NCBI RefSeq assembly: GCF_002531825.1
Contig: NZ_NWSX01000006.1
Span: 62,001-126,000 of the forward strand
Direction of reading: 5' to 3'
Source of the DNA: Rhizobium sp. J15
GTDB taxonomy: Bacteria > Pseudomonadota > Alphaproteobacteria > Rhizobiales > Rhizobiaceae
Length of the DNA: 64,000 bases
Positions 56,676 to 64,000 of this stretch are shown one piece after another. The notes under the pieces are model-generated. The model was not told the DNA's origin, did no database searches, and was given only the letters and a program-made list of their open reading frames with translations. Position numbers and translations under genes: made by a program. Within the stretch, counting starts at the first letter, position 1; every line of letters begins with the position of its first letter.

Positions 56676-59048
56676 TCAGTTGTTGACGTCGGGGTGGGTC
56701 GCGTTGCGCAGGTCCGCAAGGCCGCGGGCCGCATCGCGACTGCCGGTCGCGGCGGCGGCCTGGAAGATGCGGCCGGCATCGTCGTACATCTTCAGATTGA
56801 GATAGCAATAGCCGCGCAGCACCATCAGGTCGATGCGCTCCTGCTGCAGCTGGGCGCGCTGATCGAGATAGATGAGCGTCTCGCGATAACGCCCGGCATC
56901 GAAGGCCGAAAGGGCGCGATCGGCGAGGATCGCCACCTGGAGCTCGGCGGCACGCTGGCGATTCTGCGGCGCCTTGGTGGCTGCAACGGCCGCATTGCTG
57001 GAAAGGCCGGCACGCAGATAGGCGAGGCTCTGGCCATAGGCTGCATCCTCGCGAACCCTACGCACGGGGCTCTGCAATGCCGCCTCGAAAGCGGAGATTG
57101 CCTCCATCGGACGATTAATGTCCATCAGGCACCAGCCGCGCGACAGCGCGTCGTTCGGGCTCAGCTGCGCAGAGTCGACGGTCGTCGAGCAGCCGCGCGT
57201 CTGGCGCGGACCGCGCCGGACGGTCACGGTCTGCATTGCGGATCTTGCCGCACGAACGGCCATTTCCGGCTCCGGCTGCTGGGCGGTGCCGCGTTCGGCC
57301 GGAAGCGGCTCGATGGCGGCGGGGCGCTGCGTCGGCTGCTGCGGAGCCTGTTTCTGCGGGGCGAGCGCAGCCTTCTCCGGCGGCATGACCGCACCCGGCG
57401 TCAGAGCGGCCGTGTCTTCCAGATTGGCGATCCGGGCCGAACGGCCGGCCCAGGCGCGCTGGAGGTCGGCCACAGCCTTGCGGTCGTTCAACTGTTCGCG
57501 GGTAATGACGAGGCCATAGGCGGAGGGTTCGTCATCGGGTTTCCAGGCGAGCGCCGTCTCGAACCAGCGCGCGGCGGTCTGGAACTGATTGAGAGAGCGG
57601 GCGTACCAGCCGAACTGCTGCGCCGTCGGCGCATATTTCCTGGCAATGATCTCCGCGGCGATACGGTGCAGCACGTCTTCGGCCAGATCGGCCGGCGGCT
57701 GCAACGCCATCAGGTTGGCGGTGGCGGCGAGATAGGTGGCGGTCGCATCGTCGGAATCGGCGCGCCAGCGGAACATCACGTCCTCGGCTTCCTCAGGCGC
57801 CTTGCGGGCAATCAGCGCCAGCGCCAGCCCCTGCGAAGCGGCCGCCGAATCCTGCTTGGCGCGGGCGGCGCGGAACCACTTCTCGGCATCGGCATCGTTG
57901 TTGCGGCGAAGCTGATACCAGCCGAGCAGCAGCGCATCCGAGGCAAGGCCCTCGGTCGCGGCGAGTTTTTCCACGCGGGCGACATAGTCGGGCGCGATGG
58001 CGAGCTTCGGATCGTCATTGCCTTCGGCCACAAAGCGCCGTGCAAGATTATCGCGGATCGCATCGAATTCCCTGCTGCCGCCGGCGGCCGGCTTTTCCAG
58101 CGCCAGCAGCGCCTGCATCGGCTGGTAGCCGAGCAGCGTCGAGGCCTTTTCGACCGTCGCCTGCCGCTCGGCGGGATCGGTGCAATTCTTCAGGATATAG
58201 GTGTAGGCATCCTGCCCGCGCTGCGCCCTCTTCGTCTGGACGAAGGCTTCGGCGACGCGCCAGAGAACGTCGACCTCGCTGCAGGTCAGCAGGCTCGGCG
58301 TTACGGCAGCGATATCGACCACGGTCGCATATTGCTTGAGGTCCGAAGCATTCACGAGGCGGGCGCGGGCTTCGACGACGTCGAGGCGGTCGAGCAAATC
58401 GGCCGGCGGCTGCCAGCCGGCATCCTCGGCCTGACGGTCGGCGATCGCCTTGCGCAGCTCGGCATAGCGGCCGTCGGAATAAAGCTGCCACATGGCCTCG
58501 AGCCGCTTGTCGCCATTCTGCGGCACGGCGAGCGGATCGGCCGGCGGAACCCAGTTCGGATAGAGCGCCTGAAGGCGGGAAATTTCGGCCTGCAGGCGCA
58601 CCTTGTCGCCGCGGCTGGCGAAATAACGCAGCGCGCTTTCATCGACAGCAGGCTGTGGCTGCGGCTGTTCTGCGGCCTGCTGCGGTGGCGGCGGCGCCGA
58701 AACGATCGGAGGCGGAACCGGCGTCGGCTCTGCGGTCGTCTGTGGCACAGCGGGTTGCGGTGCCGCAGGCTGCGGCGCAGCCGTTTGCGCCTCGGGTGCA
58801 ACCGGTGCCGACGGCGATGGAGAAGTAATCGCCTCGATCTTATCAGTGACACTCTGCACGTATTCGGGATCGACCGCCGGAGCGTCGCTGGGCTTGATCC
58901 GGCCCATCATCATCAATTCCGGCGCCGGCTTTGCCGCGGGTCCAAGGCCGAATTTTTCCTGCAGAGCGCCACGGTCCTTCAACCCGGTGACGAGGGTCGC
59001 CACCACGGCTGCCGCCGAAATCGCCACGAGAGAAGTCTTCACAGACAC
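56676..59048 (-). CDS. bcsK: Cellulose-operon TPR protein (BcsK-like)
   Basis: A 790-aa protein, the last gene of the cellulose operon. A signal or anchor segment (LVAISAAAVVATLVTGL) begins it, then a Pro/Ala/Gln-rich linker at ~80-140, and after that many alpha-helical repeats that look like TPRs, for example ALLGWYQLRRNNDADAEKWF and ARSLNQFQTAARWFETALAW. No beta-barrel C-terminus like BcsC is visible. Type III cellulose operons of rhizobia carry a TPR protein called BcsK in this place; that name is an inference from position and repeats. The start is GTG at 59048, inside the end of bcsZ. Confidence 0.7.
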   Translation of the reverse strand: MSVKTSLVAISAAAVVATLVTGLKDRGALQEKFGLGPAAKPAPELMMMGRIKPSDAPAVDPEYVQSVTDKIEAITSPSPSAPVAPEAQTAAPQPAAPQPAVPQTTAEPTPVPPPIVSAPPPPQQAAEQPQPQPAVDESALRYFASRGDKVRLQAEISRLQALYPNWVPPADPLAVPQNGDKRLEAMWQLYSDGRYAELRKAIADRQAEDAGWQPPADLLDRLDVVEARARLVNASDLKQYATVVDIAAVTPSLLTCSEVDVLWRVAEAFVQTKRAQRGQDAYTYILKNCTDPAERQATVEKASTLLGYQPMQALLALEKPAAGGSREFDAIRDNLARRFVAEGNDDPKLAIAPDYVARVEKLAATEGLASDALLLGWYQLRRNNDADAEKWFRAARAKQDSAAASQGLALALIARKAPEEAEDVMFRWRADSDDATATYLAATANLMALQPPADLAEDVLHRIAAEIIARKYAPTAQQFGWYARSLNQFQTAARWFETALAWKPDDEPSAYGLVITREQLNDRKAVADLQRAWAGRSARIANLEDTAALTPGAVMPPEKAALAPQKQAPQQPTQRPAAIEPLPAERGTAQQPEPEMAVRAARSAMQTVTVRRGPRQTRGCSTTVDSAQLSPNDALSRGWCLMDINRPMEAISAFEAALQSPVRRVREDAAYGQSLAYLRAGLSSNAAVAATKAPQNRQRAAELQVAILADRALSAFDAGRYRETLIYLDQRAQLQQERIDLMVLRGYCYLNLKMYDDAGRIFQAAAATGSRDAARGLADLRNATHPDVNN

Positions 59049-60085
59049 TCCGGATGCTTCTCCCCAATATAGGCCAGCCCCAGCAGCTGAAGCGTGGACG
59101 GATAATAGAGTGCGGGCGCAAATTGCAGAGCCGAAGCCGGCAGCTTGGTCCCATCGATTACACAGGCCAGAACATCGTTAACAATTCGATAACCAGGGTC
59201 CGACAGCACGGCCTTCGGCCGGCCGGTGGTCAGATCGACGGTGGTGGGAAGGCCGTCCTGCAACATGCCCTGCTGCAGGTGGGTCAGCAGCGCCTTGTCG
59301 GTCACGCCGCCACGCGCGAGATAAAGCGGTATGCGAATGGCGTTATAGGCGAATTCGGCATCGAACCCCTCCGCGGGCCGTGGCTGGCCGCGCAGGCTCA
59401 CCCATTCGGCCGGAAGCTTGCGCGGGCCGAACTGCATCGTCTTCAACAGCGCCACGCCGTCTTCCGACAGTTTCTTCCAGTCATCCGAGGGAGCGAGCAC
59501 GGCCATCACGGGAATGGCCTCGTAAATCCAATAGGACGGGTTGACGACGGGGCCGTCGTCGCGATCGGCGGCAGTGAAGCCTTCCGCTCCCGGCATCAAC
59601 AGCGTCCGGCCGTCTGTACGCACCACGGTTTCGGCAAGCAGCGACTGCGCCATGCGGGAGGCGGCGAGGATATAGTCGTCGCGTTTCCACGCCGTACCGG
59701 CAAGCGCCAGCGCATAGGCGATCAGCATGTCGCCGTCGGTGGCATTGTTGGTGTCGGTGACATGCGGTTTGACGTTCGGATCCCACTTCCACACGGCCAG
59801 ACCATCGTCGCGCAGCAGCAGTTCCGTGCGGGTAAAATACCAGATCTGTTCGAAATCGGCGGGGCTTGCCGAGAGGTAGGCGAGCAGCAAGCCATAGCCC
59901 TGCCCTTCGCTATGGCTGATATTGCCGTTGCCATTGTCGACGATGCGGCCGGACGCATCGAGAAATTTCGCCTTATAGGCAGACCATGCCCCTGCATTGA
60001 TCATCGCCTGCTGCGCGAGGGCGGGCGAGCCCACGGGAGAGAGTGCGACCGTTGCCGCAAACAGGAGCGCGATCCACCCTCTCAT
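59039..60085 (-). CDS. bcsZ: Cellulase BcsZ/CelC (GH8 endoglucanase)
   Basis: A 348-aa periplasmic beta-1,4-endoglucanase of family 8, which trims nascent cellulose. A signal peptide covers residues 1-24 (ALLFAATVALSPVGSPALA). The proton-donor Glu is in SHSEGQGYGLLLAYLSA (E60) and the central Asp is in NNATDGDMLIAYALALAG. At the site where E. coli BcsZ has YDAIR, here the sequence is FAYNAIRIPLYLA, with Asn248 in place of Asp. ATG at 60085 overlaps the bcsB stop by 4 bp. Confidence 0.93.
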   Translation of the reverse strand: MRGWIALLFAATVALSPVGSPALAQQAMINAGAWSAYKAKFLDASGRIVDNGNGNISHSEGQGYGLLLAYLSASPADFEQIWYFTRTELLLRDDGLAVWKWDPNVKPHVTDTNNATDGDMLIAYALALAGTAWKRDDYILAASRMAQSLLAETVVRTDGRTLLMPGAEGFTAADRDDGPVVNPSYWIYEAIPVMAVLAPSDDWKKLSEDGVALLKTMQFGPRKLPAEWVSLRGQPRPAEGFDAEFAYNAIRIPLYLARGGVTDKALLTHLQQGMLQDGLPTTVDLTTGRPKAVLSDPGYRIVNDVLACVIDGTKLPASALQFAPALYYPSTLQLLGLAYIGEKHPECL

Positions 60086-62496
60086 TGCGACCGACCCAGC
60101 CTTCTCAGCATGCTCGACGTGGCGAAGCCGATCAGCAATACGAAGACAACAAGCAGGAAGGCATAGGACAGGATGTTCGTCGACAGCCAGTTGGCGGCGA
60201 TCAGGCGGTAATTGCCGATCGACCAGGGCGTGGACGGGACGAAATCGAAACGGGTGACGGGCACCGTGTCGACCTTGCCTGTCTTGCTCGAATAGGTGGT
60301 GATGTGGCCCGATATCTGCGACCAGTTCAATTGCTCGGTCACGGCCGCGAGCCCTTCGCGCAAATCCTTCGCCGAAGGCGCCGTCACCACGGTCCATGAG
60401 CCGCCTCCGGCCGGGCTGGCGCCCTGAGCGACCAGAAGCGTGGCGGCGTTGGACGGCGTGAAGATCTCCTCGGCGCCGGGCACGAATTGCAACGAGCTGC
60501 GGGAAATATCGAAATTGCGCCACAGCCATTCGCGGAAGGCGGTGATCCGGCCGCGCAACACACCGCCGCTGACCTTGGAATTCCACTGTTCGAAGGCCGC
60601 GCCGGTATCAACGACCGCTGTCTGCGTATCGACGACGGGCCGCCACGATGCCTGGCTGGTCGTGGAGACATTGGTCTGCGTCAGCACGGTCGCCGGCATC
60701 TGCGAGATCGAGCCGATGAAGATCGCATCACGATCGCCGATCGTATTCGGCGAGGCAACGGTTTCGACCGAGATCGGATGGCCGGCCACGATCGCCATCT
60801 GGCCAAGAAGCGTGGCAGCGGCCGAAAGCGTATCAGGGTCGGCGCGGTCGATGAAGAGCGGCACGGGCTCAAGGTCGCGGCCATAGGGATAGGCGGTGCC
60901 GGCGACCGCGGCCAGGTTCGGCCGCTGACCGACGCGGGCAAAATCGGGAATATGCAGTTCCGAGGTATCGAAGAGGGCAAAACGCGGATTGGCGCCGGCG
61001 TTGGCGCCGGGTGTGCAGGCCGCATCGTCCTTGGTCATCAGGATCGCCTCGATCGCAATCGAATTGAGGCCGGGCTTGAAGTGACGCATCGTCATGCGGA
61101 TCGGCAGATGACGGAGAATGCCGCCCGATGTCGTGGTGATCGGCACGGTGGAGGCGATGTTGCCGTTGACGTAGATGTCGATATGGCTGCCGGGCAGCAC
61201 ATTGTCTGTGTAGGCGGCGTCGAGCAGCACCTTCGCTTCGCCATACGCGTTGGCGTAGAAATCGGCCGGCACGCCGATGTTGAAGTCGGTCCGGAACCGC
61301 CGCCCCGAGAATTCGGTGGTCTTCACGCCGAGCTGCGATAAAGCGACGTTCGTGTCGGAAAAGATGAGCGGCGCATTCGGCGCGCTCCAGCGTTCCGTCG
61401 TCAGCACATCGCGGCGCGTATCCGGGGATCTGTCCGTCGGGGCGACGATGGTGTCGATCGCCGAGGAGACCGCCTGCCAGGAAGGACCGCTGATCAGCAG
61501 CACCGGCGAGCCGCTGCGCGGATCGGTAACGAAGGCGGCGAGCGCGGCACTTTCGGCCGCAGGCGGAAGGCTCGGAAAGAACGGCCGCAGCTCCGCCGCG
61601 GTGCCGACGAGCACGCTGAGCTTGCCGGGTCCGGTGACCGGAAGCGAGCCCGTGCCGAAAGCGAAGACCTGGTTCGGCATGCTGCTCAACACCGACAGGC
61701 CCTGCGCCAGCCGCAGCAGCGGTTTGGTCGTTCCCGGCTGTTCCAGCGCCGGGACAACGATGTCGAACTCGGTCTTGCCGGCGCTGTCGACGCCGATGGC
61801 GCGGATGGCATCTGCGCTCGATAGCTCTGCGGCATCCCGGCCGGCGAAGCTCATATAGGTTCCGGCCGGATCGATGTTCGACCACAGTTCATAGGTGGAC
61901 TGGATGCTGCAATCGGTGCGATGGCGCTGATCGGCTTCAAAGGTGACGAGGTTGGCGCCGGGCTGCAGCAGACCGGAGGGAATTTGGAAAGTGACTGCCG
62001 ACGGGCCATCCGGCGAACTGATGCGTTGCTGGCCGATCGGACGGTTGTTGAGGTAGATGGTCAACGCGGACGCCTCGGGCGCGGCGACGATCGAATTCTG
62101 GTAGGCGAAGGTAAAGCTTGCCTTGGCCGCCGCCTGCTCCGGCGTCAGATAGACCGACCATGACCGGCGGTCGTATTCCCCGGCAAGAGCAAGTTTCGAA
62201 AACGGCAAAACATAGCGGCGGACATCGACGGAGCGCGGCGGCGAAGCTGGATTTGCCGCCACGGCAGGCTGGGGCGCGGGCGCCGCCGGCTGCGGCTCGG
62301 TGGCGATCGGTGGCGGAACGGCAGCCGGAGCGGCGGGAACCGGCGCCGGCGCCGCAGGAGCAGCGGCCGGCGCCAATCTCGGAGCAATGGGCGCACCGGG
62401 CGGCCGCTCGCCGGACATGTCGAAGGGCGCCGTCTGCGCCTGGGCGAAGACGGAAGCATGGAGCAAAATGAGCGACGCGGCGACGGCTGTTCTCAT
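60082..62496 (-). CDS. bcsB: Cellulose synthase regulatory subunit BcsB
   Basis: An 804-aa periplasmic protein anchored to the inner membrane, guiding the glucan from BcsA. The signal peptide is at 1-22 (AASLILLHASVFAQAQ), then an Ala/Pro-rich linker. The carbohydrate-binding and flavodoxin-like repeats include NRPIGQQRISSPDGPSAVTF, FEADQRHRTDCSIQSTYELW and a second TDFNIGVPADFYANAYG block. The C-terminal membrane helix is SYAFLLVVFVLLIGFATSSM. ATG at 62496 overlaps the bcsA stop (ATGA). Confidence 0.95.
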   Translation of the reverse strand: MRTAVAASLILLHASVFAQAQTAPFDMSGERPPGAPIAPRLAPAAAPAAPAPVPAAPAAVPPPIATEPQPAAPAPQPAVAANPASPPRSVDVRRYVLPFSKLALAGEYDRRSWSVYLTPEQAAAKASFTFAYQNSIVAAPEASALTIYLNNRPIGQQRISSPDGPSAVTFQIPSGLLQPGANLVTFEADQRHRTDCSIQSTYELWSNIDPAGTYMSFAGRDAAELSSADAIRAIGVDSAGKTEFDIVVPALEQPGTTKPLLRLAQGLSVLSSMPNQVFAFGTGSLPVTGPGKLSVLVGTAAELRPFFPSLPPAAESAALAAFVTDPRSGSPVLLISGPSWQAVSSAIDTIVAPTDRSPDTRRDVLTTERWSAPNAPLIFSDTNVALSQLGVKTTEFSGRRFRTDFNIGVPADFYANAYGEAKVLLDAAYTDNVLPGSHIDIYVNGNIASTVPITTTSGGILRHLPIRMTMRHFKPGLNSIAIEAILMTKDDAACTPGANAGANPRFALFDTSELHIPDFARVGQRPNLAAVAGTAYPYGRDLEPVPLFIDRADPDTLSAAATLLGQMAIVAGHPISVETVASPNTIGDRDAIFIGSISQMPATVLTQTNVSTTSQASWRPVVDTQTAVVDTGAAFEQWNSKVSGGVLRGRITAFREWLWRNFDISRSSLQFVPGAEEIFTPSNAATLLVAQGASPAGGGSWTVVTAPSAKDLREGLAAVTEQLNWSQISGHITTYSSKTGKVDTVPVTRFDFVPSTPWSIGNYRLIAANWLSTNILSYAFLLVVFVLLIGFATSSMLRRLGRSQ

Positions 62497-64000
62497 CCGG
62501 CGTTGACCTTTGCCGTTCGCTGCTGGGCTTCCTTTTCCGGCCGCATGCTGCGGAAGAGATAGATCAGGCCGCGGCTCGTCTGATAGAGCGACAGGCCGAG
62601 GAACCAGATGGTGCCGCGGATGATGCCCGGATTGCGGCGGCGCGACTCCTGGAACTGGGTCCACTGGTCGGAATTGGCAAACATCAGGTCGGCGATCAGG
62701 CGATGGTCGAGCGCGCTTTTCGGCACGTACTGGCAGCCGACATTGGTGATGTCGCCCGACGGCTCGATGTTGCGGACGATGAGCGGCAAGGTTGCCAGCT
62801 CCGCGCCGCTATAGGGCCGGAAGCGGATTTCGCCGGGCGCGCCGACGAGCATCTCGTCGAGATGTTTGTTAAAGATATGAAGCCTTGCGCCGTGGACGGA
62901 AACATCCTCGATCGAAGCCGTGTACCACTTGCCGTTGGCGGAGAATTCACAGCGCCGGTTGACGCGGACGCGGCGGGACAAAGCGCGCTCGCCGCGCTCC
63001 GACACGACGCCGAGCGCGCAGCCGGCCATGATCAGGTTGATGACGTTCCAGCCGCCGACGACGAGCGTCACATCGGCCTTATAAGGCTCGGCATAGATCT
63101 TGTAGATGGTGATGACGAGCGCGACGATCTGCACCGCGAAGATGACGAAGAACGGACGGCTGATCTCCGACAAGCGGCTGACGGAGATCGATTCGTCCTT
63201 GGCGGTCACCTTGAAGGTCGGCTTGCGCGGGTTGAGCATCACCGAGACGACGGCCGGCAGCAGATGAACGGTCTGCACATATTCGTAGAGCTCGGAAATC
63301 CACGGCCAGCGGAACGAGCCATAGAGATAGTTCTGCATCATCAGATTCACGAGCAGGTAGGCCAGCGTATAGGCGAGGAACTCGCCGCCGGAGGCCGTGA
63401 AGATTTCCAGATCGAAGAACAGGTAGAAGAGCGGCGCAAACAGGAAGATCGTGCGCGGGAACGGGAAGAGCCAGAAAAGCGTGGAGGACATGTAGCAAAG
63501 ACGCTGCGGGATCGATAGCCCACGCTTCAGAAGCGGGAACCGGAAGCGCAGGATCTGCATCATGCCCTGCGCCCAGCGGCTGCGCTGGCCGATGAAGCTG
63601 GCGAAGGTGGCGGGCTGCAGGCCGGCGATCAGCGGCTTGTCGACATAGATGCTGTTCCAGCCGCTGCCATGCAGCGCCAGTGCCGTCTCACAATCCTCCG
63701 TGATGCTGATGCCGGAAAAGCCGTTCTGGGATTCGAGCGCCTTGCGGCTCAGAACCGCGGCCGAGCCGCAGAAGAAGGCAGCGTTCCATTTATCGAGGCC
63801 GCGCTGGATGATGCCGTAGAACATTTCGTTCTCGCTCGGCATCTTCTCGAAGGTGCGCAGGTTGCGCTCCAACGGGTCGGGATTGATGAAGAAATGCGGC
63901 GTCTGGACGAGGAAAAGCTTCGGATCGTCTTCGAAATAGCCGACGGTCTCGAGCAGGAAATCGCGAGTCGGTGCGTGGTCCGCGTCGAAGACGGCGATGA
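62493..64000 (-). CDS. bcsA: Cellulose synthase catalytic subunit BcsA (C-terminal part)
   Basis: An inner-membrane GT2 synthase that polymerises glucose from UDP-glucose. Only the last ~502 codons are present; the start lies beyond the right edge. Catalytic motifs are FDADHAPTRDF (DxD), GISITEDCETAL (TED) and FIGQRSRWAQGMMQ (QxxRW). Several membrane helices follow. The PilZ domain has RRVRVNRRCEF and DVSVHGARLH, the residues that bind c-di-GMP, so activity should rise with this messenger. It is the first gene of the bcsABZ-TPR operon in this window. Confidence 0.97.
   Translation of the reverse strand, partial: IAVFDADHAPTRDFLLETVGYFEDDPKLFLVQTPHFFINPDPLERNLRTFEKMPSENEMFYGIIQRGLDKWNAAFFCGSAAVLSRKALESQNGFSGISITEDCETALALHGSGWNSIYVDKPLIAGLQPATFASFIGQRSRWAQGMMQILRFRFPLLKRGLSIPQRLCYMSSTLFWLFPFPRTIFLFAPLFYLFFDLEIFTASGGEFLAYTLAYLLVNLMMQNYLYGSFRWPWISELYEYVQTVHLLPAVVSVMLNPRKPTFKVTAKDESISVSRLSEISRPFFVIFAVQIVALVITIYKIYAEPYKADVTLVVGGWNVINLIMAGCALGVVSERGERALSRRVRVNRRCEFSANGKWYTASIEDVSVHGARLHIFNKHLDEMLVGAPGEIRFRPYSGAELATLPLIVRNIEPSGDITNVGCQYVPKSALDHRLIADLMFANSDQWTQFQESRRRNPGIIRGTIWFLGLSLYQTSRGLIYLFRSMRPEKEAQQRTAKVNAG

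Noticed and set aside
56694..59072. A 792-codon frame opposite the cellulose TPR gene
   Set aside because: Exact shadow of the real gene; the opposite strand has a signal sequence and repeats and fits the operon.

Overview
The window reads as a chromosomal segment of a fast-growing rhizobium, most likely Rhizobium of the etli/leguminosarum group. This is judged from the protein sequences and the gene order nuoDCBA / hupB-lon-clpX-clpP / rplM-rpsI-speB-argC / bcsABZ-TPR, from the high GC content, and from families common in alphaproteobacteria (DUF1127, DUF982, DUF2842, type III cellulose operon). No search was run, so the species is an inference. It is mostly core chromosome, without insertion sequences, a prophage or a CRISPR array. 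The accessory character sits in a few islets beside tRNA genes, in a sugar-uptake cluster and in two surface-polysaccharide loci.

Layout. 1-2.5 kb: 5' end of the complex I operon (nuoA, B, C, D, minus strand), interrupted between nuoC and nuoD by a frameshifted four-helix-bundle gene bounded by TAGTGAG-type inverted repeats. 2.7-3.4 kb: two identical tRNA-Asp genes and a tRNA-Val. 3.5-10.6 kb: an orphan islet gene beside tRNA-Val, then stress and metabolic singletons (glutathione peroxidase, methyltransferase, cupin, aldo/keto reductase, exported phytase-like esterase). 10.6-11.8 kb: an FMN riboswitch followed by a RibN-type riboflavin importer. 11.9-17.4 kb: HU, Lon, ClpX, ClpP. 17.8-22.7 kb: a diguanylate cyclase, a cytochrome P450 and a CHASE4-GGDEF-EAL protein. 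22.9-31.5 kb: cupin, phosphotransferase-like protein, acyltransferase, MetY with a CoA-binding protein, exported small protein, EamA transporter, enoyl-CoA hydratase, DUF1127, LysR. 31.8-38.7 kb: rplM-rpsI, a CmlA/FloR-like exporter, agmatinase, ArgC, TauE, heme A synthase, DUF2842.

38.8-47.0 kb is a Wzx/Wzy-like polysaccharide locus: a CelD-type acetyltransferase, a Wzz-like co-polymerase fused to a decayed tyrosine-kinase domain, an export lipoprotein, one glycosyltransferase, the priming glycosyl-phosphotransferase and an O-antigen-ligase/polymerase-like protein. 47.0-54.3 kb is a carbohydrate-uptake cluster: two permeases, a binding protein, a GNAT enzyme, a glycoside hydrolase and a divergent ROK regulator, without an ATPase gene. 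54.3-55.8 kb holds small regulators, DUF982-type proteins and tRNA-Pro. 55.9-64.0 kb contains a HAD phosphatase and the cellulose operon bcsA-bcsB-bcsZ-TPR gene, transcribed on the minus strand from beyond the right edge with overlapping start and stop codons.

The parts that interact most plausibly are the c-di-GMP enzymes at 17.8-22.7 kb with the PilZ domain of BcsA at the right edge, the FMN riboswitch with its transporter, and the ROK regulator with the divergent sugar genes. I did not find a wholly new multi-gene system. The best leads are the four-helix-bundle element inside nuo, the pseudo-BY-kinase Wzz protein, the ATPase-less sugar cluster, and the hairpin plus short leader before the CmlA-like exporter.
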